NCBI GenBank assembly: GCA_946545645.1 | Contig: CAMNNQ010000144.1 | Location: 1 to 49,739 of the forward strand | Source: an uncultured Clostridia bacterium | GTDB lineage: Bacteria > Bacillota > Clostridia > Oscillospirales > Ruminococcaceae | DNA: 49,739 bases | Direction: 5' to 3' | Part shown: one piece after another, positions 9,126-17,825 of the stretch | How positions within the stretch are numbered: the stretch's first letter is position 1 | Layout of the letters: the number at the start of each line of letters is the position of its first letter | Program-made: the position numbers and the translations under genes | Notes under the pieces: generated by a model | The model's database searches: none | Told to the model about the DNA's origin: nothing | What the model saw: only the letters and a program-made list of their open reading frames with translations

Positions 9126-10208
9126 ATGGCAAAGCTAAAAGTTGCCGTCCTCTTCGGCGGCAGATCTAACGAGCACGACATTTCTTGCATTTCTGCGGCA
9201 CACGTAATAAGGAGCATCCCCAAGGATAAATACGACGTTATTACGATCGGGATCTCGAAAAAGGGGCACTGGTTCAAATATATCGGAGACACCGAGCTGA
9301 TACCTACAGGCGAATGGGAGAAGCATCCCGATAATGTTCCCTGCATATTCAGCCCCGACCCGATACACAGCGGCTTCATAGCTTTTGAGCGCAGCGGCGA
9401 GACAGTTACCATCAAGGTTGACTGCGTATTCCCTGTTCTGCACGGCAGAAACGGCGAGGACGGCACTGTTCAGGGGCTCTTTGAGCTGGCAGGCGTCCCC
9501 TTTGTAGGCTGCGACCTTATCTCATCGGCTATGTGCATGGATAAGGATACGACCCATACCGTCCTGGAAGCCAACGGCATAAAGACTGCAAAATGGGTAA
9601 GGATACTTCGCAGCGAGCTGGACGAAAAGCTCTCGGAAAAGTGCGACGAGATGGAAAAGAAGCTCCGCTACCCGATGTTCGTGAAGCCCTGCAACTGCGG
9701 CTCGTCTGTCGGGATAACAAAGGCCAAGAACAGAGCTGAGCTGGAGGCCGGGATAAAGCTGGCTTTCGTTCACGATAAGAAGGTCATAGTCGAGGAAGGT
9801 ATCGTCGGCAGAGAGATCGAATGTGCCGTTATGGGCGGCGAAAAGCCCTTCGTTTCAGATGTCGGAGAGATCAGGACCGTAGGCGAGTTCTATGACTACA
9901 CCGCGAAATACGACGATGTAGGCTCTGAGGTCATCATCCCCGCAGAGATAACAGAGGCCGAGAGAGAGGCTGTAAGAGATGTAGTCCTCAGGAGCTTCAA
10001 GGCTATGGGCTGCGAGGGCCTCTCCAGATGCGACTGCTTCCTTACCGAAACGGGCGAGGTGATCCTCAACGAGATAAACACTATGCCCGGGCACACAAGC
10101 ATAAGTATGTACCCGAAGCTCATGGAGCACGCAGGGATACCTTATTCCGAACAGGAAGACAGGCTGATCAAGCTCGCGCTTGAAAGAGCGGGGGTAGATT
10201 ATGAATAA
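9126..10208 (+). CDS. ddl: D-alanine--D-alanine ligase
   Basis: ATP-grasp ligase that makes the D-Ala-D-Ala end of the peptidoglycan stem. Motifs in order: FGGRSNEHDISC near the N-terminus, LHGRNGEDGTVQG (about 105-117), KPCNCGSSVGITKA, EFYDYTAKYDD, and NEINTMPGHTS with Mg-binding acidic residues. The Tyr-x-x-Lys-Tyr segment is that of D-Ala:D-Ala enzymes rather than the D-lactate type. It is 360 aa, the normal size, and overlaps murI by 8 bp, which makes a two-gene wall-precursor unit. Confidence 0.95.
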   Translation: MAKLKVAVLFGGRSNEHDISCISAAHVIRSIPKDKYDVITIGISKKGHWFKYIGDTELIPTGEWEKHPDNVPCIFSPDPIHSGFIAFERSGETVTIKVDCVFPVLHGRNGEDGTVQGLFELAGVPFVGCDLISSAMCMDKDTTHTVLEANGIKTAKWVRILRSELDEKLSEKCDEMEKKLRYPMFVKPCNCGSSVGITKAKNRAELEAGIKLAFVHDKKVIVEEGIVGREIECAVMGGEKPFVSDVGEIRTVGEFYDYTAKYDDVGSEVIIPAEITEAEREAVRDVVLRSFKAMGCEGLSRCDCFLTETGEVILNEINTMPGHTSISMYPKLMEHAGIPYSEQEDRLIKLALERAGVDYE

Positions 10209-11016
10209 TGCTGCCATTGGAGTGTTCGATTCGGGAGTCGGCGGGCTGAGCTGCGTTAAGGAGCTTACGGGGCTGATGCCCCACGAGAATATCATCTATC
10301 TCGGAGACACCGCAAGAGTCCCCTACGGAACAAAGAGCGTAGATACCATCGCCAGATATGCCAAGGAGGATATCGCCTTCCTTGAGAAATTCAATGTAAA
10401 GATGATACTCATCGCCTGCGGAACAGTATCGTCTGTGCTGATGTCCAGGCCGCTGTTTGAAGACAGCAGCGTTACGGAATACAGCGGAGTCATATACCCG
10501 ACTGTCACAGCAGCCTGCGCCGCTACAAAGAACAACCGCATCGGAGTTATCGGGACACCTGCGACAATACGTTCCGGCTGCTATGGAAAGGCTATCCGTG
10601 AGCTCAGGGGGGATATCAGAGTGTTCTCCAAGGCCTGCCCTATGTTCGTCCCGCTGGTAGAGAACGGATATACAGATAAAAACGACCCTGTCGCCAAGCT
10701 CATCGCGGAGGAATATCTTGAAGGGATGAAGCGCGAGGGAGTCGATACACTTATACTCGGCTGCACCCATTACCCGCATCTTGAAGGAGTCATCAGCTCT
10801 GTTATGGGGGATAATGTCAGGCTCATATCCTCGGGAGCAGAGATCGCAAAATATGCTGAAAGGACTCTTGTATCTTCCGGCCAGGCTGCGGAGCGCGATG
10901 AGGCAGGCACTGTCGAGCTCTACTGCACTGACAGCGAGGAGCTCTTCTCAGAAAACGCAGGGATATTCCTAGGAAAAAAGGATACTGTCTCGGTATCGAG
11001 ATGCAGCGTGAAGTAA
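10201..11016 (+). CDS. murI: Glutamate racemase
   Basis: Supplies D-glutamate for peptidoglycan. FDSGVGGLS gives Asp10/Ser11; the two catalytic cysteines are Cys73 (IACGTVSS) and Cys188 (LGCTHYP), and His190 is present. The first motif reads C-G-T where most racemases have C-N-T, so the carboxylate-binding Asn is replaced by Gly74. Its start lies inside the end of ddl, with AGAGCGGGGG as a possible ribosome site, so translation is probably coupled. It has normal length, 271 aa. Confidence 0.92.
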   Translation: MNNAAIGVFDSGVGGLSCVKELTGLMPHENIIYLGDTARVPYGTKSVDTIARYAKEDIAFLEKFNVKMILIACGTVSSVLMSRPLFEDSSVTEYSGVIYPTVTAACAATKNNRIGVIGTPATIRSGCYGKAIRELRGDIRVFSKACPMFVPLVENGYTDKNDPVAKLIAEEYLEGMKREGVDTLILGCTHYPHLEGVISSVMGDNVRLISSGAEIAKYAERTLVSSGQAAERDEAGTVELYCTDSEELFSENAGIFLGKKDTVSVSRCSVK

Positions 11017-11128
11017 AACAATGCAGAATGCTATCCAAAGCAGAATGCATAGCGGATGAAAATACGGCTCGCGGCGATCTGCCCCGGCCGGACTTCATGA
11101 TCGTGCATTGAAAAATAAGGAGATAAAA

Positions 11129-11554
11129 TTGAAAAAGAAAGTAAATATAAAGCTGCTCAGCAGACAGAACGACGGCGAGCAGTCCGAGCAGATGGAGCTG
11201 AGGACAGAAGGCCTGTTCTCCTTCGGGAAGGACAGCTACGAGATCTCGTATACCGAGACAGAGGCCACAGGCTTTGAGGGCTGCACCACCAAGCTCGTTG
11301 TGGACGGCAGTTCAAAAGTCGTTATGACCAGAACAGGCAACGCTTCTTCCGATCTGATAATCGAGAGCGGGATAAAGCACCATTGCCATTACGGGACACC
11401 CTTCGGGAAGTTCATGGTCGGAGTCACAGCAAAAAGGATAAACTCGCAGATGACCGCAGAGGGCGGGACACTGGGAGTAAGCTATGTAATAGATGTCAAT
11501 TCGAGCTACATCGGGGATTTCGATATCGAGGTCTCTGTTACGCCGAGAAACTGA
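11129..11554 (+). CDS. DUF1934 (YwiB-like) beta-barrel protein
   Basis: Small cytosolic protein of the DUF1934 family, a calycin-like beta-barrel of unknown function. Visible signs are GLFSFGKDSYEISYTETE, TTKLVVDG and the C-terminal GTLGVSYVIDVNSS strand pair. I place the start at TTG 11129, because AAGGAG (11117-11122) sits 6 nt before it; an earlier in-frame TTG at 11108 has no ribosome site. That gives 141 aa. It lies 18 bp before argS, and ywiB-argS adjacency is also known in Bacillus, which supports the call. Confidence 0.8.
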   Translation: MKKKVNIKLLSRQNDGEQSEQMELRTEGLFSFGKDSYEISYTETEATGFEGCTTKLVVDGSSKVVMTRTGNASSDLIIESGIKHHCHYGTPFGKFMVGVTAKRINSQMTAEGGTLGVSYVIDVNSSYIGDFDIEVSVTPRN

Positions 11555-11572
11555 AATGGGAGGCTTGTTAAT

Positions 11573-13261
11573 ATGTCAGATCTTATAAGAGAAGCCAGCG
11601 AGCAGGTGCGCGAGCTGGTTATGAATGCACTGGGAGAGTGTGTCGCAGCCGGGATCTTCCCTGCCAACCCGATCCCCTCCTTCAATATCGAGATCCCTGC
11701 CGACCCAAAAAACGGCGATATGTCCACCAACGCAGCTATGGTCTGCGCCAGAGCCTTCCGTACAGCCCCCCGCAGGATCGCAGAGGAGATCGCCGGAAAG
11801 GTATTTCTGAAGGGTTCCTTCTTCGAGAAATGCGAGGTCGCGGGCGCAGGATTTATAAACTTCTTTTTCGCTAAGGAGTGGTTCTCGGAGGTTATCGGGG
11901 CTGTCCTCGGAGAAAAAGAGGATTATGGCAAGACCTTCATGGGCGCCGGGAAGAAAGTGCTGCTGGAATATGTCTCGGCTAACCCTACAGGCCCCATGCA
12001 TATCGGCAATGCCCGCGGCGGCGCCATAGGCGATTGCCTCGCTTCCGTTATGGAATACGCCGGGTATTCGGTATCGCGCGAGTTCTATGTCAACGATGCC
12101 GGAAATCAGATCGAAAAATTCAAGACCTCCCTCGAAACACGCTATCTCCAGCTTTATAAGGAAGGCATCGTGATGCCGGAGGACGCTTACCTCGGAGAAG
12201 ATATCATCGACCACGCCAAAGCCTTTGCAGAGATCTACGGCGACAAGTACGTCGAAGCCGACAGCGAGGAGCGCAGACAGGCTCTCTGCGATTTTGCCCT
12301 CCCGAAGAATATCGAGGGGCTGGAGAGAGACCTGAAAAAATACCGCATCGTTTACGACAGATGGTTCCGCGAGAGCGAGCTGCATCAGAACGGCTCTGTC
12401 GCGGATATAATCGAGAAGCTCAGAGAGAGCGGCTATACCTATGAAAAGGACGGCGCCCTCTGGTTCCGCTCCTCTGCTATGGGCGACGAGAAGGACAGAG
12501 TTCTTGTCCGCGACAACGGAATACCCACCTATTTCGTTCCGGATATCGCCTACCACTACAACAAACTGGTCACAAGAGGCTATGATATCGCCATAGATAT
12601 CCTCGGCGCCGATCACCACGGCTATATCCCGCGTATGAAAGCGGCTATGCAGGCGCTGGGCGTTGACCCGAAGAGGCTGGATATGGTCATCATGCAGATG
12701 GTAAACCTCGTCCGCAACGGCGAGAAATACAAGCTTTCCAAGCGTTCCGGCAAGGCCATTACTCTCTCTACCCTGCTGGATGAGATACCTATCGATGCTG
12801 CAAGATTCTTCTTCAACCTCCGCGAACCCAACTCCCAGTTCGATTTCGATCTGGAGCTGGCTGTTTCCCAGACCTCGGACAACCCGGTCTACTATGTGCA
12901 GTATGCACACGCAAGGATCTGCTCTGTCCTCAGAAAGCTCAGTGAAGAGGGCATCGAAGTCAGAGCCGCCAATGCTCAGACTCTTTCCGCTCTCGGCGAG
13001 CCCGACGAGACCGAGCTCATCAAATATCTGGCTACCCTGCCGACTGTCATCAACGATTCAGCCAGGAATTATGACCCGGCCCGCATAACCCGCTATGTCT
13101 GGGAGCTGGCGACAAAGTATCACCGCTTCTACACCAACTGCCGCATAATGGGCGAGGAAGAGAATGTCCTTCAGGCAAGAGCTTCACTCTCGCTGGCTGT
13201 AAAGCAGGTCATCTCCAACATCCTGACGATGCTCAAGATCGACTGCCCCGAAAGAATGTAA
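11573..13261 (+). CDS. argS: Arginine--tRNA ligase
   Basis: Class I aminoacyl-tRNA synthetase charging tRNA-Arg. The ATP-binding HIGH-type motif is H143-I-G-N in NPTGPMHIGNARGG, and the KMSKS-type loop is KLSKR from residue 387. An ArgS-specific N-terminal domain occupies about 1-110 and a DALR anticodon-binding domain, starting near SDNPVYYVQYAHAR, ends the protein. It is 562 aa, the usual size, with GGAGG upstream of the ATG. Confidence 0.96.
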   Translation: MSDLIREASEQVRELVMNALGECVAAGIFPANPIPSFNIEIPADPKNGDMSTNAAMVCARAFRTAPRRIAEEIAGKVFLKGSFFEKCEVAGAGFINFFFAKEWFSEVIGAVLGEKEDYGKTFMGAGKKVLLEYVSANPTGPMHIGNARGGAIGDCLASVMEYAGYSVSREFYVNDAGNQIEKFKTSLETRYLQLYKEGIVMPEDAYLGEDIIDHAKAFAEIYGDKYVEADSEERRQALCDFALPKNIEGLERDLKKYRIVYDRWFRESELHQNGSVADIIEKLRESGYTYEKDGALWFRSSAMGDEKDRVLVRDNGIPTYFVPDIAYHYNKLVTRGYDIAIDILGADHHGYIPRMKAAMQALGVDPKRLDMVIMQMVNLVRNGEKYKLSKRSGKAITLSTLLDEIPIDAARFFFNLREPNSQFDFDLELAVSQTSDNPVYYVQYAHARICSVLRKLSEEGIEVRAANAQTLSALGEPDETELIKYLATLPTVINDSARNYDPARITRYVWELATKYHRFYTNCRIMGEEENVLQARASLSLAVKQVISNILTMLKIDCPERM

Positions 13262-13317
13262 TATCCCGCTCCCCTGCCTGGTCTATGGCAGGAGACTGAC
13301 ACAGAAAGGAACAGACT

Positions 13318-13872
13318 ATGGACAACAAGATAGACAAAAAGAAGCTCCTGCTGGGCGCACTGTTGAAATGCTGGCTGGAGTCGGAATTTCTGGGGCTGTT
13401 CGTGTTCCTGTTCTTCTGGGCGGTCTCCAAGGCTTTCGGGCTTTTCGGGAACATACTCTTCGGTGTTGTCGGGATAGTAACGATGTTCGCAGTTACGGCT
13501 GATTTCGGCCTCAAAGAGGGTAACAAGGCTTTCAAGAAGGTCTCGCTCCACGGAGCGGAACCCTGCCGGGATTTCGGCCTTGCTATCGGTGCCGTTGCTT
13601 CAATTCCCTGCTGGCTTTCGTTGCTGCTGCTGGGGCTATCAAAGCTTGGAGTCCTGCCAAACATTCTTCCTGCCTACAAGATCATGAACGCCTATTTCTT
13701 CCCGATAATCGACATTCCAGCACATACAGCAGATGTTGCGGAGATGCACCCTGCCTGCTTCGCACTGTTCCTGCTGATACCGGTGATCTTCATACTCAGC
13801 GGCTGGATATCCTTCCGCTGGGGTTACGATCAGGTCGATCTCAAATCAAAGCTGCTTTATAAAGAAAAATAA
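13318..13872 (+). CDS. Small integral membrane protein, unknown function
   Basis: A 184-aa protein with about four hydrophobic segments (near residues 24-42, 44-60, 92-112 and 146-164) and a short charged N-terminus. I do not recognise a family. GAAAGGA precedes the ATG. It lies 57 bp after argS with no clear terminator between, so it may be read from the same transcript. Confidence 0.75.
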   Translation: MDNKIDKKKLLLGALLKCWLESEFLGLFVFLFFWAVSKAFGLFGNILFGVVGIVTMFAVTADFGLKEGNKAFKKVSLHGAEPCRDFGLAIGAVASIPCWLSLLLLGLSKLGVLPNILPAYKIMNAYFFPIIDIPAHTADVAEMHPACFALFLLIPVIFILSGWISFRWGYDQVDLKSKLLYKEK

Positions 13873-13881
13873 CGCGGCTGA

Positions 13882-14052
13882 ACGCACAAAACACAAGATA
13901 CCCGCCGCACCTGCATCTCGATGATGACCGAGAAAGATGTATCGCCTACACTGATAATGAGCCATTCGGGTGCTATGTTGCTGACCGGGAAGGTTTATAC
14001 GCACGCTAATGTGCAGGAGCTGTTGGAGGCTATCAATAGGATACAGGTATAA
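13882..14052 (+). pseudogene. Possible gene tail next to the island boundary
   Basis: An open frame of about 56 codons ends at a TAA at 14050-14052 and is followed at once by a terminator hairpin. It starts right after a stop with no ribosome site; an internal ATG lies at 13921. The C-terminal part (GKVYTHANVQELLEAINRIQ) looks protein-like. It may be the 3' remnant of a gene truncated when the left side of the old element was deleted. I cannot name it. Confidence 0.3.
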
Positions 14053-14056
14053 AATG

Positions 14057-14085
14057 ACCGCTGAGGGAAGTGATCTCTCAGCGGT
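14057..14085 (+). terminator. Rho-independent-type hairpin
   Basis: Stem ACCGCTGAG (14057-14065) with CTCAGCGGT (14077-14085), followed by TTGACTTTAAT. It is the last backbone-like feature before the integrase relic. Confidence 0.65.
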
Positions 14086-14146
14086 TTGACTTTAATCTGT
14101 AAAAACTGATAGTTTTGCAATTACTGTATCTCCACATTTAGGACAG

Positions 14147-14347
14147 AGAACGGAGTTTGAGGATATGACACTGCATCAGCTCCGCCATTGCAACGCTACA
14201 ATGCTCCTGAACAGCGGTATCGACTTGAAAGTTGTGTCAGAGCATCTTGGTCACTGTGATGTGAACGTCACCGCCGACATCTACGCCGATGTTCTGCGAA
14301 AAACAAAAGCCCGAACCGCCGGGCAGATCGAGCTGTGCCTTGCTTAA
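14147..14347 (+). pseudogene. Relic of a tyrosine integrase, C-terminal 66 codons
   Basis: This fragment is nearly the same in sequence as the last 66 residues of the full integrase at 45889-47025 (LHQLRHCNAT, HLGH.DVN.TA.IYADVLRKTKARTA.QIELCLA, then stop). It keeps the His-x-x-Arg, the second His and the Tyr nucleophile but lacks the N-terminal and core-binding domains and the first catalytic Arg. The ATG at 14165 is internal, not a start. The downstream hairpin and flank also match those of the intact copy, so it is the right end of an older, related element whose left part is gone. Confidence 0.88.
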
Positions 14348-14359
14348 AAGCAAATAAAA

Positions 14360-14383
14360 ACCTCCCTGCGTGAACAGGGAGGT
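14360..14383 (+). terminator. Hairpin behind the integrase relic
   Basis: ACCTCCCTG ... CAGGGAGGT stem. The same hairpin follows the intact integrase at 47039-47062, evidence that the two right ends share ancestry. It is followed by three GACCA boxes at 14384, 14392 and 14403 (spacing 8 and 11). Confidence 0.7.
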
Positions 14384-14460
14384 GACCAATTGACCAATAG
14401 TTGACCAAAGAGTTTTTGGAACACTCGCAAAGTGCGTTGATACGCAGATTTTGAGGTGTG

Positions 14461-14472
14461 TGATTATCTCTT
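14461..14472. other. Attachment core, left junction of element A
   Basis: TGATTATCTCTT, identical to the first 12 bases of the 16-bp core at 31972 and at 47139. The next bases (CGTT) differ, so the crossover segment is at most this long or the site has been altered. The flank to the left (14401-14460) matches the flank left of the rpsI site at 47081-47138. Confidence 0.75.
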
Positions 14473-14512
14473 CGTTAACGCTTTGATAACGCAAACCCCA
14501 GTAAATAGACAC

Positions 14513-14544
14513 TTTTAATGCATTGTGGGTGCTGTACGGGTGCT
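14513..14544 (+). repeat. Left arm-type repeats of element A
   Basis: TTTTAATGCAT is followed by two GGGTGCT boxes (14527, 14538) with 11-bp spacing. The same arrangement, with three boxes, occurs in the same orientation at the other end (31807-31859). Integrase arm-binding sites are the natural reading. Confidence 0.6.
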
Positions 14545-14579
14545 ACGCAACAATTCTTACATGCACTCATATGTTCTTT

Positions 14580-15539
14580 TCACAGATCATACCATGTTTC
14601 CTCTTCTTCTCTTTCACTAAGTTCCGATATGTATTTCTCCATCGCCCCCTCAAGTTCTGCCTTATATTCTTTCTTATAACTGAATGCAACCTTTGCGATG
14701 ACTAAAGATACACACATCCAAGAAATGGGATTAGCAGGACGATCTAACACGTTATACATCGCTCCAGAAATCTCTATTGACGGAATCGTATTGAACACAT
14801 ACGGGATCACGAAGAGAAAAGGTGGCAAATAGAGGCTTGATCCAGCATAAATAGCTAAAAAGACTACAGCCGTCTCCATTGTCTCTCCGAGTCCGTTTTC
14901 CTTTGATGTTACATATAAGATGATGATAATTAGTACAGCCAGAAGCGCCGTCAGATCAAGAAATCTAACAAAGTGTAATTTTCTTTCAAACTTCCGCACT
15001 CCTCTTTCGACAAATGTCTTTGATGCGCCATCTCTTATCAGTTGCCGTTTCTTCCCTTCGCTCATGATGCCAAATTCTTTTCGTCTTATTTTCACATATG
15101 TCAGTAATCCTGTAACCAGCAAAAATAAGATGCAGAGTACCGGTTTGCTCACGAGCATCCGCATATCTATGTCATGATTCTTGAATAAGACTGTTTTAAT
15201 GAAATAGAGGATCATTATGTAACTTACGAGGAAGAACACAAAGCATATGGCACTTGAAACGATATACATCAAACACCTGAGTCCAAATTTTATCCAACCC
15301 AAAGGCGTCCTGTTCTCTTTTAGGTTCATCGTACCGATGACTTTGTCCAGCGCCTTTTTCTTCTTTTTTGCCAATTTTTTGTCTTTCAATAGATTCCCCT
15401 CTTTATTGCACTTATTGCTTGTCGGCATATGAGACGAAAGTCGGTTATATTTGTGATAGGCATTGGTTAGTATCTTAGATCTCAGCAACGGCATTCCTGT
15501 AAACGCGATATCGTTTGCGTTTGGCAGCGCCGTCCTCAT
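14580..15539 (-). CDS. Polytopic membrane protein of unknown function
   Basis: A 319-aa protein. The first ~80 residues are polar with a lysine-rich patch (KKLAKKKKKALDK near 54-66). About five or six hydrophobic segments follow (near 84-116, 131-149, 194-212, 225-250, 271-290) and the C-terminus is acidic (SEREEEETW). No family is recognised. The ribosome site is weak (GCGAAAG) and the true start may be internal. It lies at the left edge of element A, downstream of the McrBC genes on the same strand with a 100-bp gap; a link to that defence operon is possible but unproven. Confidence 0.6.
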   Translation of the reverse strand: MRTALPNANDIAFTGMPLLRSKILTNAYHKYNRLSSHMPTSNKCNKEGNLLKDKKLAKKKKKALDKVIGTMNLKENRTPLGWIKFGLRCLMYIVSSAICFVFFLVSYIMILYFIKTVLFKNHDIDMRMLVSKPVLCILFLLVTGLLTYVKIRRKEFGIMSEGKKRQLIRDGASKTFVERGVRKFERKLHFVRFLDLTALLAVLIIIILYVTSKENGLGETMETAVVFLAIYAGSSLYLPPFLFVIPYVFNTIPSIEISGAMYNVLDRPANPISWMCVSLVIAKVAFSYKKEYKAELEGAMEKYISELSEREEEETWYDL

Positions 15540-15641
15540 ATCTTTCGCAAGGTCTTTATACTACCTCATATAGACTTTATCAGCACATGGTAAGAAAAGG
15601 CTAAAATTTTTGCTATTTTTCGGATGGTAGAAATTCACATT

Positions 15642-16409
15642 TCAAATCCTTCCCTTGTGGTAATACCATAGCAAATGGTCAAACCCATTTCGGCTTATCT
15701 CAATACCGGATGCCTCTCTAATGCCATCCACAGCCTGCCTATAATCCTTATAATCGCTCAAATCATATTCTTGTGCTATCTGAAAATACTCAAGATACAA
15801 AGGCAACACCGTTTTAAGTATTCCATCATAAATTGAATAATTGTCCTGAAACTCTGTTCCTTCAAAAACATAAAAGCAGGCGTAATGACAAAACTTGCTT
15901 GCAAAAGAAGGATTGTTTCTTGCTCGTTCTTTTGCAGACGTTATTCTGGAAATCTCACGAATTAATGCCATATCATTGTAATCAGGATCTTTAAGGCACT
16001 TAATGATCTCATTCCGATCAAATCGGCATATTCTATCCGTTATCTCCTGCCTTCCACACTTATCAGCATTCAAATGGGTACTGTTCTCTCTATCTACCGA
16101 TTCCACTGCACCTTTAATGATTTCCTCATATGTATATGAATTGCACGATCCTTCATCAAGCAAAATGATTTTCAATAGTGTCATCCAATAAGCAGATGAA
16201 CCGCCGTACTTCACCTCTCCTTTTCTGTTATAAACAGGAGCCGCATTAACATCTGTTGAATGTATGTAGGCCGAGTCATTGCGTATCATAGCCTCGACTA
16301 TAGCCACATTGTCACGCGTCAGTTTAGCCAGCGGTTTTCCTTGGAATGTTATTTCCTCTATCATCTTGCTTTTTGCAAGTTCCAACTCATCCTGAATGGT
16401 GTTCTTCAT
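15642..16409 (-). CDS. Hypothetical protein, possible OGG-fold (8-oxoguanine glycosylase-like) domain
   Basis: A 255-aa cytosolic protein preceded by GGAGGAG. The C-terminal half contains SFASKFCHYACFYVFEG, then NYSIYDGIL and FDHLLWYY; this SK-x-x-H ... IYD ... D-x-x-LW pattern reminds me of the OGG-like fold proteins that sit in bacterial defence loci. The match is from memory and weak. It lies just downstream of mcrBC on the same strand with a 57-bp gap, so it is probably cotranscribed and may be an accessory factor. The N-terminal ~110 residues have no recognisable motif. Confidence 0.45.
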   Translation of the reverse strand: MKNTIQDELELAKSKMIEEITFQGKPLAKLTRDNVAIVEAMIRNDSAYIHSTDVNAAPVYNRKGEVKYGGSSAYWMTLLKIILLDEGSCNSYTYEEIIKGAVESVDRENSTHLNADKCGRQEITDRICRFDRNEIIKCLKDPDYNDMALIREISRITSAKERARNNPSFASKFCHYACFYVFEGTEFQDNYSIYDGILKTVLPLYLEYFQIAQEYDLSDYKDYRQAVDGIREASGIEISRNGFDHLLWYYHKGRI

Positions 16410-16466
16410 AAATCTCCTCCAAACAGTTTATAGAGCCAAGTTAAATGCTCCAGAAAACGCGTACTT

Positions 16467-17825
16467 TTAGCTTTCTATCAAAGCAGCATTTACAAACAGT
16501 TGTCTCACAGCATTAGCAGAAACATCTATCCCGTTTATTCCAAATGGAATACCATAAAGATATACCGTATTATTTATTCCTCCCATTTGTTCTAAATAGC
16601 TTATTTTTCGGCAGCTGGGTTTGCTGGCTGGATAGAACAATATGCCGGTCTTATTCTTTTCAGGCGAAAACGAACAATACGCTAACAATTGATGCAAATC
16701 TGCTCTATGAGTTTCTTTAAGTATTTCTGAGTTTTGCCCAAACGCATAGTAATGCGCTTTGTACTTTGCATCTGCCATAAAATATCTAGTGCCACATTTT
16801 ACGACCATATCGGGCTCAAGATATTTTAATCCCCACTGGGCAATTTGTCCTCTACCCTGAATTTTGCTATTTGATACAACAGTACCATCAACGCCTCTTA
16901 AGCTTGTCTCCACCACATATTGAGCATAACGTTCAAACAGCTTTGCCATATCAATACGCCATGCCACACAAGAAGTTGTGCCCTTTTGCAGTAATGTGTT
17001 AGCTTGATGCTTTACTTCTTTTATGGTGTGAGGATCGCTTGCATGTGTTGCTATATAATTCGTTGCACGGGCTTTAATTGAAGCATTTTTCTTCTGAAGC
17101 GCAATTATTTTGCTCCGGTACTTATATCGGATTGATTCAGGAACATTTTGCTGTAAAACAATAGATTTAGCGATATCACAAACATAAATGAGTTCCCGCC
17201 ACTCACTATGGTTCACAGACAAAATGTTATCAGATGACGGATAATTCAGTGCCTTTATAGGATCAGCGGAGGTCTTGGAATGTTTCGACCAATCAGTATT
17301 TGATTTGGGGAAATGATGGTTTCCTTTTACTACTTCAAATTTCACCCAATGCTGTTTTTGTGCTGCCTCGAATAAATCAATATACTTTGCAGCTTCATAA
17401 TACATTGGCGGCCGAAGCTGAATCGGCAATGATAGTGCTTCACCATCAGCATATTCCGGAGAGATGGAGTACTCAAGCTTGCTCAGGATTTGTGTCAAAT
17501 CAGAAAAAACGTGATCCGAATTATCAAATCTTGGTATAATTTGAAAGTCCTTATGTGCTATACCGTCATACGGCATCTTAATTGGAATGGCACTAATGTA
17601 TCCGGTAGTTCGAAATCTAATTGATAGCTCACTTCCTGTACCATTCATTTCTAGAGATATTCCGGCAAATGAAAACATTTTTTTGTTTAATAATAGAAAT
17701 TTTTGAACGGCGCTTTCTAAATACCGCTTGTCGACACTTTTATCAAAAAGCCGCTCATATATTTCTTGGCTCCGGATTTCATATGATTCAGACAGACACG
17801 GCATTTGAAAAAAGAGCTTCTCCAT
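16467..17825 (-). CDS. mcrC: McrC-like nuclease subunit of a type IV restriction system
   Basis: Partner of McrB; cleaves modified DNA when driven by the McrB GTPase. A PD-(D/E)xK active site is visible: Asp339 in LEPDMVV, then Asp352-Ala-Lys354 in ADAKYK. The preceding helix AWRIDMAKLFERYAQYVV (288-305) is the typical McrC signature before the nuclease. The first ~280 residues would bind McrB and carry no motif I can name. The start overlaps the mcrB stop (TAATG), so translation is coupled. At 452 aa it is somewhat longer than E. coli McrC, within family range. Confidence 0.85.
   Translation of the reverse strand: MEKLFFQMPCLSESYEIRSQEIYERLFDKSVDKRYLESAVQKFLLLNKKMFSFAGISLEMNGTGSELSIRFRTTGYISAIPIKMPYDGIAHKDFQIIPRFDNSDHVFSDLTQILSKLEYSISPEYADGEALSLPIQLRPPMYYEAAKYIDLFEAAQKQHWVKFEVVKGNHHFPKSNTDWSKHSKTSADPIKALNYPSSDNILSVNHSEWRELIYVCDIAKSIVLQQNVPESIRYKYRSKIIALQKKNASIKARATNYIATHASDPHTIKEVKHQANTLLQKGTTSCVAWRIDMAKLFERYAQYVVETSLRGVDGTVVSNSKIQGRGQIAQWGLKYLEPDMVVKCGTRYFMADAKYKAHYYAFGQNSEILKETHRADLHQLLAYCSFSPEKNKTGILFYPASKPSCRKISYLEQMGGINNTVYLYGIPFGINGIDVSANAVRQLFVNAALIES

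Noticed and set aside
11576-12910. 444-codon minus-strand frame over argS
   Set aside because: It is a mirror frame of a GC-rich gene; the plus-strand product has all ArgS motifs.
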